6,359 bases of DNA from Euryarchaeota archaeon UBA202. Lineage in GTDB: Archaea; Thermoplasmatota; E2; UBA202. Each line of letters begins with the position of its first letter. Within the stretch, counting starts at the first letter, position 1. The position numbers and the translations under genes were made by a program. Where the stretch lies: positions 54,992-61,350 of the forward strand of contig DAQA01000031.1 in NCBI GenBank assembly GCA_002502685.1. The letters are read 5' to 3'. The notes below the pieces were generated by a model, which made no database searches, was not told where the DNA came from, and saw nothing but the letters and a program-made list of their open reading frames with translations. Below are positions 1 to 6,359 of the stretch, piece by piece.

Positions 1-31
1 CATAAAGATAGCTAAAAAAAGACTGTACCTA
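1..31 (-). other. In-frame TAG and open continuation of the RND gene
   Basis: The codon at 31-29 is TAG. Reading on in the same frame gives VQSFFSYLY to the window edge with no further stop. TDD-TAG-VQSFFSYLY matches SDEEIQMALSDLL (residues 112-124 of the same protein) position by position: T/S, D/D, D/E, TAG/E, V/I, Q/Q, then hydrophobic or identical positions including S/S and L/L. These are equivalent places in the two duplicated RND halves: about 115 residues after the first Pro-Trp before TM1, and 127 after the His-Pro before TM7. I infer that the TAG is internal to the original coding sequence. It may be read as an amino acid (pyrrolysine in archaea that carry the Pyl system) or be a nonsense mutation, for example from GAG or CAG. 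The match is short, so confidence is moderate. Confidence 0.5.
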
Positions 32-2509
32 GTCATCAGTCTGGGGGATACCAAATTGATCAAGGGAATAGGTACCTGCCAGTGACCCATTATTTTGCAC
101 AGCCTTTTCCATGATTGTCAAGATGGAAACTGTTTTTGGTGTATCCGTGAGTGTTTTTAAGACATAGTGGTCATCCTTGAGGTTTTCCCTGGTTTGACGA
201 ATCCCCACCAGTGTCTGCCGGGTGGCGATACCCCCCTCGATGAGTATATATTCCTGTTCTTGACTGGACAGGGGAAACTCATCTGAAATCGTGTTCATGA
301 CCACCACGGAGGGGTTTTCTTGCGAGAGGAAATCCTTGGTTTGGAATCCTGTGTTGATATGTAAAAAACCAAAGATCATGATAAGGGTAACACCAATGGT
401 GATCACAAGGACAATTAAGGGATGGCGGCACACCACCTGTTCTGTTTTTTTCATGAGATTTCCCCGGTTTTTTTTCTGTGAAATCTTTCTCCCTTTTGAT
501 CTGGAAGATCTATCAATGATATAGCGAAGGGCAGCCTGGAATGTGATAGCAATAATGAAGGTATAGGCAATCCCAATGGCACATAAGATACCGAAATCTC
601 TCAGGGGTATCATGGAAGCGGTAAGAAAAGAAAGAAAGGCAATAAAAGTGGTAACTGTCGCCAATAACAGGGGCATTCCAATCTCCCTGATAGAAAGACT
701 GATGGCCTTCTGGGGAGACTGGCCTTTTCCAATCTCCACACGGTAATTATGGAATAAGTGAACAGAATAATCAACACCCAAACCCATCAGCATAGGGATC
801 AGTGCCACTTCTATGACCATGAAGGGTAGACCCAAAAGAATCATGGTTCCAAACAGCCAGATGATGGCAATGGTAAGGCCCAAGAGGGGAATGAAAACAT
901 AGGAGGGTTTTCTAAAAGTTATGAATAATATGAGACTGATGACCAGGAAAATAAGGGGAATTACAAGGGAATTGGCATCCATGGAAATCTCATTGATTTC
1001 ATATTCGATAATACTGGAACCCGTGGCGTTCAGAGCTATCTGGCTGTGTTCACCATCAAAATTTTGCATTGTTTGCACAATTGCTCGACTGGTCTTTTCC
1101 AGATGGATTGATTTAAGGGAACCATTAATGGGCACCATCATAAGTGTTGAATATACCCTGTCAAAGGTGGTATGGTTCCCTGATAGAAACACGATTGCAT
1201 TAGAGCGCATGTCTCCAAGATAGGATGGCTCTAGGAAAAAGGTGTAATTACCATGTCCCTGATCTGGGGCGGTATCGGTGATTTTCCAGAGTGATTCTAT
1301 ATCCTTTAAGGAGAGATGTTCAATGGGGAGTTCTTGGGTCTGAAACACTGTAAGAAGGGTAGCAAGGTCATCCCTGGTGAAATCAGTGAATCTTTCCAAA
1401 AATCTAATGAAGAGGGTATTTATTAGGGGTCTATCTTGTAGGGTTTCAAGGACTGGTGTAATTATAGATGCATTGAGGGTGACCCGGAGCCAGGGGAGAT
1501 TAAGGAGGGGTGTATTATAGAGCCGAACACCGGCTGATATATGACCCAGTCGGGCGGGTAAGCCAAAATCCTGGATAGTGGGGGCTATGCCATAGTTCCC
1601 CAATTCCTTTTTGTTAACCTGTATCTCTATTCTGTTTAGATCACTTAGGAAGGAAACCTGTGCTGTCTTTAGGGGTAATGGAAGTGATATGTTCTGGCCT
1701 GATGGCTGCATCCAGAGATAGGCCTCCCCCTTATAGGATCCGAGGAGGGTATGGTTTTTTAGGGAGAAAATAAGTTCCCTGAGGTTTGCGGGCAACCGGT
1801 TCCCGATTTCCCAGAGGGGGGAGAGGGGTTCGATATGTGCAGCGATCCTATACTGGATGTTAAGAGCAGGTGATGGAAAGATAAGGTTGTCAAAATCCAT
1901 GTACCATTCCAGTAGGGTATAGCTGGGAGCTGGAGGGATCACAGAGAATATGTCACTGGGGAGATCATAGACATCAAAGCCAAACACAAGTGTGCCCCCT
2001 GTGTCCGTTATGTCATAGTTTTTAAGGTCCAGGTAATCAATGGCTTTACCTCTTTTGAGACGAGGAAAGGGGTAATAATCTAGAGGTTCATTGGGGTCAT
2101 CAGTATCCAGGATTTGAATCGATGAGGGATGAATGGTTAACAGGTCAGAAAGAGCCATCTGTATTTCCTCATCACTACAATTCAATAGAGACTGGTTAAA
2201 TTCAAGCCAACAAAAGGTGTCTACAAAGCCTGCCACACTAATGGTTCCCACTGTTTCAGGGAATTCATCAAAAATGTAGGAGAGCCGATATTGTTCCCGG
2301 AGGGCATCTGGATCAAGGATGCTCTGTGCTTGTTGTGTTGACACATGGATCATGATCATCTCAGAGGGTTCCCCAAAAAGATTAGTGATACGCTCCTGGG
2401 CTTGAACCACTTCATCCTGGGGGAGAAAATCATCCATGGAGGTCTGCATTTCCAGGGAGGGAAGAAAAGAACCAAAGAGAAGGGTGATGGCTAGAACAAG
2501 TCCTATCAC
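29..2509 (-). CDS. RND/MMPL superfamily (HAE3-like) membrane protein, second half cut by an in-frame TAG
   Basis: Likely a proton-driven RND-type exporter or lipid/hydrophobe transporter of the cytoplasmic membrane; the substrate cannot be told. Visible order: TM1 (residues 1-19 from the GTG start), a large extracytoplasmic loop (about 20-511) with nine N-X-S/T sequons, TM2 (513-533), TM3 (537-557), TM4 with the family motif GLGVDYSVHL (576-585), TM5 (611-632), TM6 (637-663), a basic cytoplasmic linker (666-688), TM7 (696-717), then the start of a second loop (718-826) that ends at TAG. Full RND proteins have twelve TMs in two homologous halves, so five TMs are missing here. Residues 690-730 resemble the region around TM1, confirming that the second repeat has begun. 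The frame stays open past the TAG to the window edge. The GTG at 2509 is the first standard start, but it clips the conserved segment before TM1, which is encoded in frame upstream. The gene is either recoded, freshly broken, or continues outside the window. The family call is secure; the ends are not. Confidence 0.85.
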   Translation of the reverse strand: MIGLVLAITLLFGSFLPSLEMQTSMDDFLPQDEVVQAQERITNLFGEPSEMIMIHVSTQQAQSILDPDALREQYRLSYIFDEFPETVGTISVAGFVDTFCWLEFNQSLLNCSDEEIQMALSDLLTIHPSSIQILDTDDPNEPLDYYPFPRLKRGKAIDYLDLKNYDITDTGGTLVFGFDVYDLPSDIFSVIPPAPSYTLLEWYMDFDNLIFPSPALNIQYRIAAHIEPLSPLWEIGNRLPANLRELIFSLKNHTLLGSYKGEAYLWMQPSGQNISLPLPLKTAQVSFLSDLNRIEIQVNKKELGNYGIAPTIQDFGLPARLGHISAGVRLYNTPLLNLPWLRVTLNASIITPVLETLQDRPLINTLFIRFLERFTDFTRDDLATLLTVFQTQELPIEHLSLKDIESLWKITDTAPDQGHGNYTFFLEPSYLGDMRSNAIVFLSGNHTTFDRVYSTLMMVPINGSLKSIHLEKTSRAIVQTMQNFDGEHSQIALNATGSSIIEYEINEISMDANSLVIPLIFLVISLILFITFRKPSYVFIPLLGLTIAIIWLFGTMILLGLPFMVIEVALIPMLMGLGVDYSVHLFHNYRVEIGKGQSPQKAISLSIREIGMPLLLATVTTFIAFLSFLTASMIPLRDFGILCAIGIAYTFIIAITFQAALRYIIDRSSRSKGRKISQKKNRGNLMKKTEQVVCRHPLIVLVITIGVTLIMIFGFLHINTGFQTKDFLSQENPSVVVMNTISDEFPLSSQEQEYILIEGGIATRQTLVGIRQTRENLKDDHYVLKTLTDTPKTVSILTIMEKAVQNNGSLAGTYSLDQFGIPQTDD

Positions 2510-2551
2510 CAGCCATGGTTTTTTTTCAATGATTCTCCCAAGTGTATCCAG
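2510..2551 (-). other. Probable N-terminal extension of the RND gene with a non-ATG start
   Basis: In the RND frame upstream of the GTG, the codons read LDTLGRIIEKKPWL, which is the usual amphipathic and basic lead-in to TM1 in RND/MMPL proteins. It also resembles the EQVVCRHPLIV segment before TM7 of this protein. There is no ATG, GTG or TTG in this frame back to the TAA at 2647-2645. Possible starts are CTG at 2551-2549, about nine bases after an AAAGG, or ATA at 2554-2552. Starting at CTG would give 840 residues to the TAG. An ancestral ATG that has been lost is equally possible. The evidence that the segment is coding is good; the exact start is a guess. Confidence 0.5.
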
Positions 2552-2574
2552 TATTGTATTCCTTTTATTTGTAT

Positions 2575-2580
2575 ACCTCC
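2575..2580 (-). promoter_or_regulatory. Shine-Dalgarno-like GGAGGT upstream of the RND gene
   Basis: The minus strand reads GGAGGTATAC here, a strong match to the anti-Shine-Dalgarno end of archaeal 16S rRNA. It lies 23 bases before the CTG candidate and 65 bases before the GTG, both too far for normal use. A start at the normal 5-9 base spacing would fall on codons AAT or AAA in the RND frame. The site therefore argues that translation was meant to begin near 2570-2550, not at 2509, and makes the lack of a standard start there more striking. Confidence 0.45.
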
Positions 2581-2585
2581 CTTTA

Positions 2586-2818
2586 TGATGTAAGCCACAC
2601 GGTTTCTTTGAGGATTGTAAAAAAGGGATAAAGTAGTTTAATATTTAATATTAATGTGACAGGTATTGCTATAAAAAAATGTATTAACGAGTGTACTGTA
2701 TCATCCATTTTTTTTTTTTAGTTTTGTGAACTTTTGTTGGAGGATGTGTTTTTATTATTTTTTGTTTTTATTGTTTCTAAGGGTATGGATACAAATCGTG
2801 TCATTATTGTTTTTTTTT
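2586..2818. other. Intergenic region, AT-rich, with two long T/A tracts
   Basis: Between the alaX stop and the RND leader no gene is supported. The stretch holds T12 at 2708-2719 and T11 at 2810-2820 (plus strand), the second overlapping the alaX TAA stop, with very T-rich plus-strand DNA between them. On the minus strand these are A tracts, so they are the wrong way round to end alaX transcription. They could end a plus-strand transcript, although no plus-strand gene is evident, or act through DNA bending. No tRNA cloverleaf or clear hairpin was seen by eye. Confidence 0.4.
2638..2680 (-). promoter_or_regulatory. AT-rich TATA-like region before the RND gene
   Basis: On the minus strand a TTTTTTTATA stretch (about 2679-2670) is followed by an AT-only block (2654-2638) containing the perfect palindrome TTAATATTAA at 2645-2654. 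Either could serve as the archaeal TATA box. The first would put a transcript start near 2645-2650 and leave a leader of roughly 90 bases. The T7 run at 2679-2673 could instead end the alaX transcript, since oligo-T on the coding strand is the archaeal termination signal. The palindrome might be a regulator site, but base composition alone could produce it. Confidence 0.25.
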
Positions 2819-3535
2819 TTAGTGTGAAAAGGAATAGATGAGACGGGTGGTGTCTTTTCCTTTGCTTTCTTTTTTGTTAATGACGATAGGGGGTATCTCG
2901 CTTGTTCTTTGTACGTGTGTGCCAGCGCAGGGACAGATATCAAAACCTTTGATTTCCACTATTCTAAGTGTGTCTATGGATTTGGGGAGGAGATCAAGAT
3001 TGCATCGTTGTTCATTGACCCTTTGTCCAAGGGATTTGCGTTCTTCGAAATAGATTTGTAGGGGAAGATCCTGGGTGATAATATCATTGGTACTGTTCTC
3101 GATTTTTGTTAGGTCGTCTTTTGTAAAGCTGGCGGGGGAGAAATCAACGCGTGAATAGGCTGCATGGATTTGGTTGCCCACGGTTCGTGCCGTGAAGTGG
3201 TCAAATACGATTCCTGACAGTATGTGTTGTGCAGTGTGCATCTTCATGTGGGCATAGCGTTTTTCCCAGTTGATGATGCCATGGATATTTGTTCCCACAC
3301 TGGGTTGTTCCCCTGTGAGTATGTGTTTGATGATACCTTTTTTTATTACCTCTGCAACAGTTGATTGTTTGGTGTCCCATTGTATGATACCTGTGTCTGA
3401 GGGTTGGCCACCTCCTTGGGGATAGAATGCTGTTTTATTAAGGATAATATAATTGTCTTTTTGTTTTATTACTTGGGCATCGAATTCTTTGAGGTAACAT
3501 CCTTGTATATCCTGCATGTAGAGAAGGTCTGTCAT
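2819..3535 (-). CDS. alaX: AlaX-type alanyl-tRNA editing protein
   Basis: Stand-alone trans-editing hydrolase, related to the editing domain of alanyl-tRNA synthetase. The family removes serine or glycine wrongly attached to tRNA-Ala in the cytoplasm. In the 238 residues, the sequence shows the glycine motif FYPQGGGQPSDTG (37-49), the first zinc half-site HTAQH (His100, His104) and the second half-site CPCAGTHV (201-208; Cys203 and His207 as ligands). The second site has Ala where AlaRS usually has Gly (CGGTH). The glycine motif and length fit the medium AlaX-M class rather than the short form. The ATG at 3535 gives MTDLLYMQD, a typical AlaX beginning, and an in-frame TGA lies five codons upstream. 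No clear Shine-Dalgarno precedes it, so the message may be leaderless or have a short leader. The gene ends in TAA and stands alone between two envelope genes with intergenic gaps on both sides, so it is probably its own transcript. Confidence 0.93.
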   Translation of the reverse strand: MTDLLYMQDIQGCYLKEFDAQVIKQKDNYIILNKTAFYPQGGGQPSDTGIIQWDTKQSTVAEVIKKGIIKHILTGEQPSVGTNIHGIINWEKRYAHMKMHTAQHILSGIVFDHFTARTVGNQIHAAYSRVDFSPASFTKDDLTKIENSTNDIITQDLPLQIYFEERKSLGQRVNEQRCNLDLLPKSIDTLRIVEIKGFDICPCAGTHVQRTSEIPPIVINKKESKGKDTTRLIYSFSH

Positions 3536-3581
3536 GGCATAAGTTAATCAGATTGGTGTTAATGTAGTTTATTCTTATCTC

Positions 3582-3589
3582 TATAATAA
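3582..3589 (-). promoter_or_regulatory. Possible TATA box for alaX
   Basis: The minus strand reads TTATTATA in an otherwise mixed-composition 114-bp gap. It sits about 50 bases before the alaX ATG. A start of transcription some 25 bases downstream would fall near 3560 and leave a leader of about 25 bases, which agrees with the weak or absent Shine-Dalgarno. No BRE can be stated with confidence. Confidence 0.3.
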
Positions 3590-3649
3590 TTCGATGGTTG
3601 GATAAGTCGGCTAGGATATTTACTACGACAGGTAGTGGAAATGGATTGG

Positions 3650-6359
3650 CTAGAGATTAAATACCCAAAGTGTGAGTTTTTTGGTGGTACATTTTCCCAG
3701 ATAGTCATAGGCCCGTATCTCCAGGGTGTGTCTCATAAATGCCATCTGGTTCCATCGCCAATGTAATGATGATGACCCATGGGTTGAATAACGTAATTCA
3801 TTATCTATATAGAGCTCAATAGTCTTTATGCCACTTTCATCATGTCCCTCAACATCAATATAGGTAGGACCAAATATAACCGCATCCACATCTTTGAACA
3901 ATGGGACATGAAGTATTTCTCTTCCCGCAACATAAAGATAGTTTGTCTTTGGTTTCGTAATAGTGATATCTGGAGAATGGGTGTCAAGTGAAAGATAATA
4001 GTTCCTGGGTGTTTCCTCGTTTTCAACATTGTCCTTTGACCTAAATTCAAGGATATGATGCCCAGTTGTATTCAAGGTAATCGATGATGTATAGATCCGC
4101 CATGGCCCAGTATCAATACGATAATAACAATCCTGTATTCCACACCCGCTATCATTATATTGGAGTATGATTTCTGTCTCTGGAGTTATCCATGTAGTAT
4201 TACCATCATCATATGAGTCTCCCAGGAGTTGGGATTGTGTTTCTGGGGGAGTACCATCCAGGGTAACTGTGTAACTATGTTCTTTTTCAATATTGTTTGT
4301 CCAATCTTTACTGTAGTAATAGATGGTGTGCTCACCCTCAGAGGGCAAGGTGAAGGGACCGGTATATGTTTTTTCATATCCATTATCAATCCGGTACTTG
4401 ATCAGTTTGGTATCCGCACCCGTATCCTGTGCCTCTAATTTTATCAGGGTGCTCCCAGAAATCCAGGTTTTTCCCTCTGTATAGGTGGGACCCACAAATG
4501 AAAGAGTTGTGGAAGGAGGTGTATTATCAATAGCGAAATGCCGGATATTAATGGGTGTTTCCGTATTTCCAAGATCATCCACGGCATAGAATTTAATGGC
4601 ATATGTTCCGGGTGGTGCATATCCATATGGATCTCTAATTTGGAAGGCTACTGGTGTGCTAAGAGGCCCGGTGTGCCATGCTGCATCACAGGGATAATAG
4701 TTGCCATTCCAGTAAAACATGCTTCCTGGTGGCCCATGTATGGCAAAGTGGATAGTATAGGAGCCCACACCGCCATTGCATCCTTCATCCTCTGCCCAGA
4801 TGGTAAATTCTGTTGTGGAGGTGACATGGATATCCCAATAATCCAGTTCCAGGGTGAGCCAGCTATGGGGTGGTGTATCATCAACATAATAGGTTTGGTT
4901 GTGCACAGGGGTGTGATGACAGACACGGTCCTTGGCAAAATAGTACAGGATATGTTTGCATTCCTCCTTGAAATAGATTCCAGTGATATCATTATAGATC
5001 CACCAGAGATACACACCTGCGAAATCAGATTGGATAATGGTATCATTATAATAGATACTAATGTTAATCACGGTTCCATACTCGTTATCGCTCATATTTA
5101 GGGGATGGGAGATGTTTTCGTATTCGTATCTCCAAAAGATACCTTCGACACCAGCACTACACTCGTTATCGGGGAGATCAATGGCTGATAGTTTGATCAC
5201 CGCATAGGGAAGTATATATTGTTCCCCTGTTTCTTCATTATACCAGTATCCTTCGGGGGGATGCACTTTATGCAATTGGGGTAATGAACCATCGACATAG
5301 GGTGTTTGATATTTTATCTCTTCTATGTTGCCGGAGAGATCTATGCTATAGAACTGGATCATGTGATAGCATTCCGTGGGGATGGTGAAGGGACCCGTGC
5401 CACTCCCATTTATATCCCAATACAGTGTCCAGTCTTGTTCCACGGTCCAGTTATTGATTGTATCATTCCATATGAGGATACGGTACCATATCTCTGACAC
5501 ACCGCTTTCGTTATCTGTTGCATTAAGGATGATTAGTGTGTCTGTTGATATCCATTCCCCGCTTTCGTTGATATGGGTACATCCTTGATATGTTTTGTTT
5601 GTCCAGGGCGGGTCGGTATCTGCACTTACCGTGGCATTATCATCATCCTGCACCTGGATGCCAGTAATTTGGCCAATGCCAATAACACTGACCTTATTTA
5701 TGCCAAACCATCTATCCCCTAAATCAACAATGGTTGCATTAAATTCAATATAAATCCAGTTGCAATAGGGGAAGGGACCGGGGATATGCCATGCAAAGCT
5801 CATATTATTGTTCCATGTTTCATTGGGCTCATGAGGGATGCCATTTACGGTTGCACTATTGGCATATTGTAATCCTGGCGGCAAGTGATCGGTAATATTT
5901 ATATCTATTAAGTCTTCAATACCATTATTATGTATGCTTAAATTGAAGCGTACTGTTTCCCCTACCTCTGAACTAGTGTGATTTACCCAGGCTGTCCCGT
6001 TCCAGACCTTTTTGATAATTTTTATTGATGGTGGTAGATGATTGACATAAAAGGTCTCATTATCAAGGATGGTGTGCCCCAGACAATCAAAAGCCCTGAT
6101 CTCTAGATAATGAGTACAGTTTTCTGTGAACATAAAGGTATAGGGCAAAACAGTGGTAATATCAATCCACTCGGTCCACGTGCCATTATACCAGACTCGA
6201 TACTCAACGGTTAGGTCTAGGCAGCAGCCGTCATCAGTGGCATTAATGGTTATTGGGGTTAATGGTATGACATGCCAATTAACTCCGTCATCAGTCCAAC
6301 TGGGTTCTCCCACCGTCTTATTGATAATCGGATAGGTATCATCCACATGGAAAGACTCA
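3650..6359 (-). CDS. Large secreted surface protein with Ig-like/DUF11 repeats (5' partial)
   Basis: The reading frame is open at the window edge and the first residues (ESFHVDDTYP) match the internal VDDTPP linkers, so the GTG at 6346 is not the real start and the N-terminus lies outside. Numbering from that GTG: an Ig-like unit (1-105); a DUF11-type domain (about 108-245, with VGETVRFNLSIHNNG and DHLPPGLQY); then five further Ig-like/OmpL47-like units, each closed by a linker such as YVDGSLPQ (350-357), YVDDTPP (487-493), IDNTPP (606-611), LDGTPP (696-701) and LDTHSP (787-792); and a capping domain (about 793-898) with DESGIKTIELYIDNE and a final LWVFNL. Units share motifs like TGPFTIPTECYHMI and TGPFTLPSEGEHTI. 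There are 28 N-X-S/T sequons and several cysteine pairs, which points to an exported, glycosylated and possibly disulfide-bonded surface or S-layer-associated protein. Ligand and anchoring are unknown; there is no C-terminal TM segment. The stop is TAG. Confidence 0.88.
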   Translation of the reverse strand, partial: ESFHVDDTYPIINKTVGEPSWTDDGVNWHVIPLTPITINATDDGCCLDLTVEYRVWYNGTWTEWIDITTVLPYTFMFTENCTHYLEIRAFDCLGHTILDNETFYVNHLPPSIKIIKKVWNGTAWVNHTSSEVGETVRFNLSIHNNGIEDLIDINITDHLPPGLQYANSATVNGIPHEPNETWNNNMSFAWHIPGPFPYCNWIYIEFNATIVDLGDRWFGINKVSVIGIGQITGIQVQDDDNATVSADTDPPWTNKTYQGCTHINESGEWISTDTLIILNATDNESGVSEIWYRILIWNDTINNWTVEQDWTLYWDINGSGTGPFTIPTECYHMIQFYSIDLSGNIEEIKYQTPYVDGSLPQLHKVHPPEGYWYNEETGEQYILPYAVIKLSAIDLPDNECSAGVEGIFWRYEYENISHPLNMSDNEYGTVINISIYYNDTIIQSDFAGVYLWWIYNDITGIYFKEECKHILYYFAKDRVCHHTPVHNQTYYVDDTPPHSWLTLELDYWDIHVTSTTEFTIWAEDEGCNGGVGSYTIHFAIHGPPGSMFYWNGNYYPCDAAWHTGPLSTPVAFQIRDPYGYAPPGTYAIKFYAVDDLGNTETPINIRHFAIDNTPPSTTLSFVGPTYTEGKTWISGSTLIKLEAQDTGADTKLIKYRIDNGYEKTYTGPFTLPSEGEHTIYYYSKDWTNNIEKEHSYTVTLDGTPPETQSQLLGDSYDDGNTTWITPETEIILQYNDSGCGIQDCYYRIDTGPWRIYTSSITLNTTGHHILEFRSKDNVENEETPRNYYLSLDTHSPDITITKPKTNYLYVAGREILHVPLFKDVDAVIFGPTYIDVEGHDESGIKTIELYIDNELRYSTHGSSSLHWRWNQMAFMRHTLEIRAYDYLGKCTTKKLTLWVFNL
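4344..5401 (-). repeat. Divergent copies of the TGPFT[IL]P Ig-like repeat motif within the surface gene
   Basis: Two DNA stretches, about 4344-4364 and 5380-5400, share a GTGAAGGGACC core on the plus strand and encode the corresponding segments TGPFTLPSE (residues 662-670) and TGPFTIPTE (317-325) on the minus strand. They mark the same strand of two Ig-like units in a protein built by repeat duplication. The rest of the units has diverged strongly, so these are old protein repeats and not recent DNA duplications. Confidence 0.5.

Noticed and set aside
1..60. A frameshift instead of an in-frame TAG at the end of the RND gene
   Set aside because: One other frame is also open to the window edge (…SPRLMTRYSLFLAIFM), but it does not align with the matching segment of the first RND half, while the original frame does. 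It is not fully excluded without sequence below position 1.
291..524. Plus-strand open frame opposite the RND gene
   Set aside because: It is antisense to TM7 and the linker of the RND protein and shows no protein-like features; the similar frame at 921-1223 is rejected for the same reason.
2516..2518. An ATG near the RND start (ATGGCTGG on the minus strand at 2516)
   Set aside because: It is out of frame with the RND protein and its frame does not encode the membrane segment; no deletion in the nearby A8 run is needed, because the RND frame itself reads correctly on both sides.
2755..2943. Minus-strand open frame of 62 codons (Lys/Asn-rich)
   Set aside because: It overlaps the end of alaX in another frame, and its Lys/Asn run comes from the A-rich intergenic DNA. 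A tail of alaX by frameshift is unlikely because alaX is complete.
4648..5046. Minus-strand open frame of 132 codons
   Set aside because: It is an alternate frame of the surface gene, whose own frame has clear domain structure; no start signal or family match.
4538..5101. Plus-strand open frame of 187 codons
   Set aside because: It lies fully antisense to the repeat region of the surface gene, has no recognisable domain, and its Ile/Gly-rich composition is what the complement of that gene gives.

Overview
The window most likely comes from an archaeon, probably of the euryarchaeal/Thermoplasmatota side. This is inferred from the gene types: an HAE3-type RND/MMPL membrane protein with a glycosylation-sequon-rich extracytoplasmic domain, a stand-alone AlaX tRNA-editing protein, and a long Ig-like/DUF11 surface protein full of N-X-S/T sequons and paired cysteines. 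A GGAGGT Shine-Dalgarno-like motif and AT-rich TATA-like elements fit this. The exact lineage cannot be read from the sequence.

Layout: all three genes lie on the minus strand, so transcription runs from high to low coordinates. Positions 6359-3650 hold the C-terminal ~900 residues of a giant secreted repeat protein whose start lies outside the window. Its last domain ends in a natural-looking ...LWVFNL followed by TAG. After 114 bp comes alaX (3535-2819), encoding a trans-editing hydrolase for mischarged tRNA-Ala. A ~230-310 bp AT-rich intergenic region (about 2818-2510, depending on the true start downstream) carries long T/A tracts, a palindromic AT element and a GGAGGT motif. The last gene (2509-29, reading off the low end) encodes an RND-superfamily protein.

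The most interesting point is the RND gene. Its first RND half is complete, and the second half begins normally (TM7 plus the start of the second loop) but is interrupted by an in-frame TAG at 31-29. The same frame stays open to the window edge. The nine codons after the TAG (VQSFFSYLY) align without a gap with the matching segment of the first half (residues 112-124, SDEEIQMALSDLL), with the TAG sitting opposite a Glu. So the TAG appears to lie inside the coding sequence. It could be a recoded amber codon (pyrrolysine or other UAG suppression), a recent nonsense mutation, or a sequence error. The 5' end is odd too: the usual RND N-terminus (…LGRIIEKKPWL…) is encoded upstream of the first standard start codon, with no ATG/GTG/TTG in that frame. 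This leaves open either a non-standard start or a gene in early decay.

No functional link among the three genes is evident beyond shared orientation. Two concern the cell surface or envelope and one concerns translation quality control. No RNA genes, CRISPR arrays or mobile elements were found.
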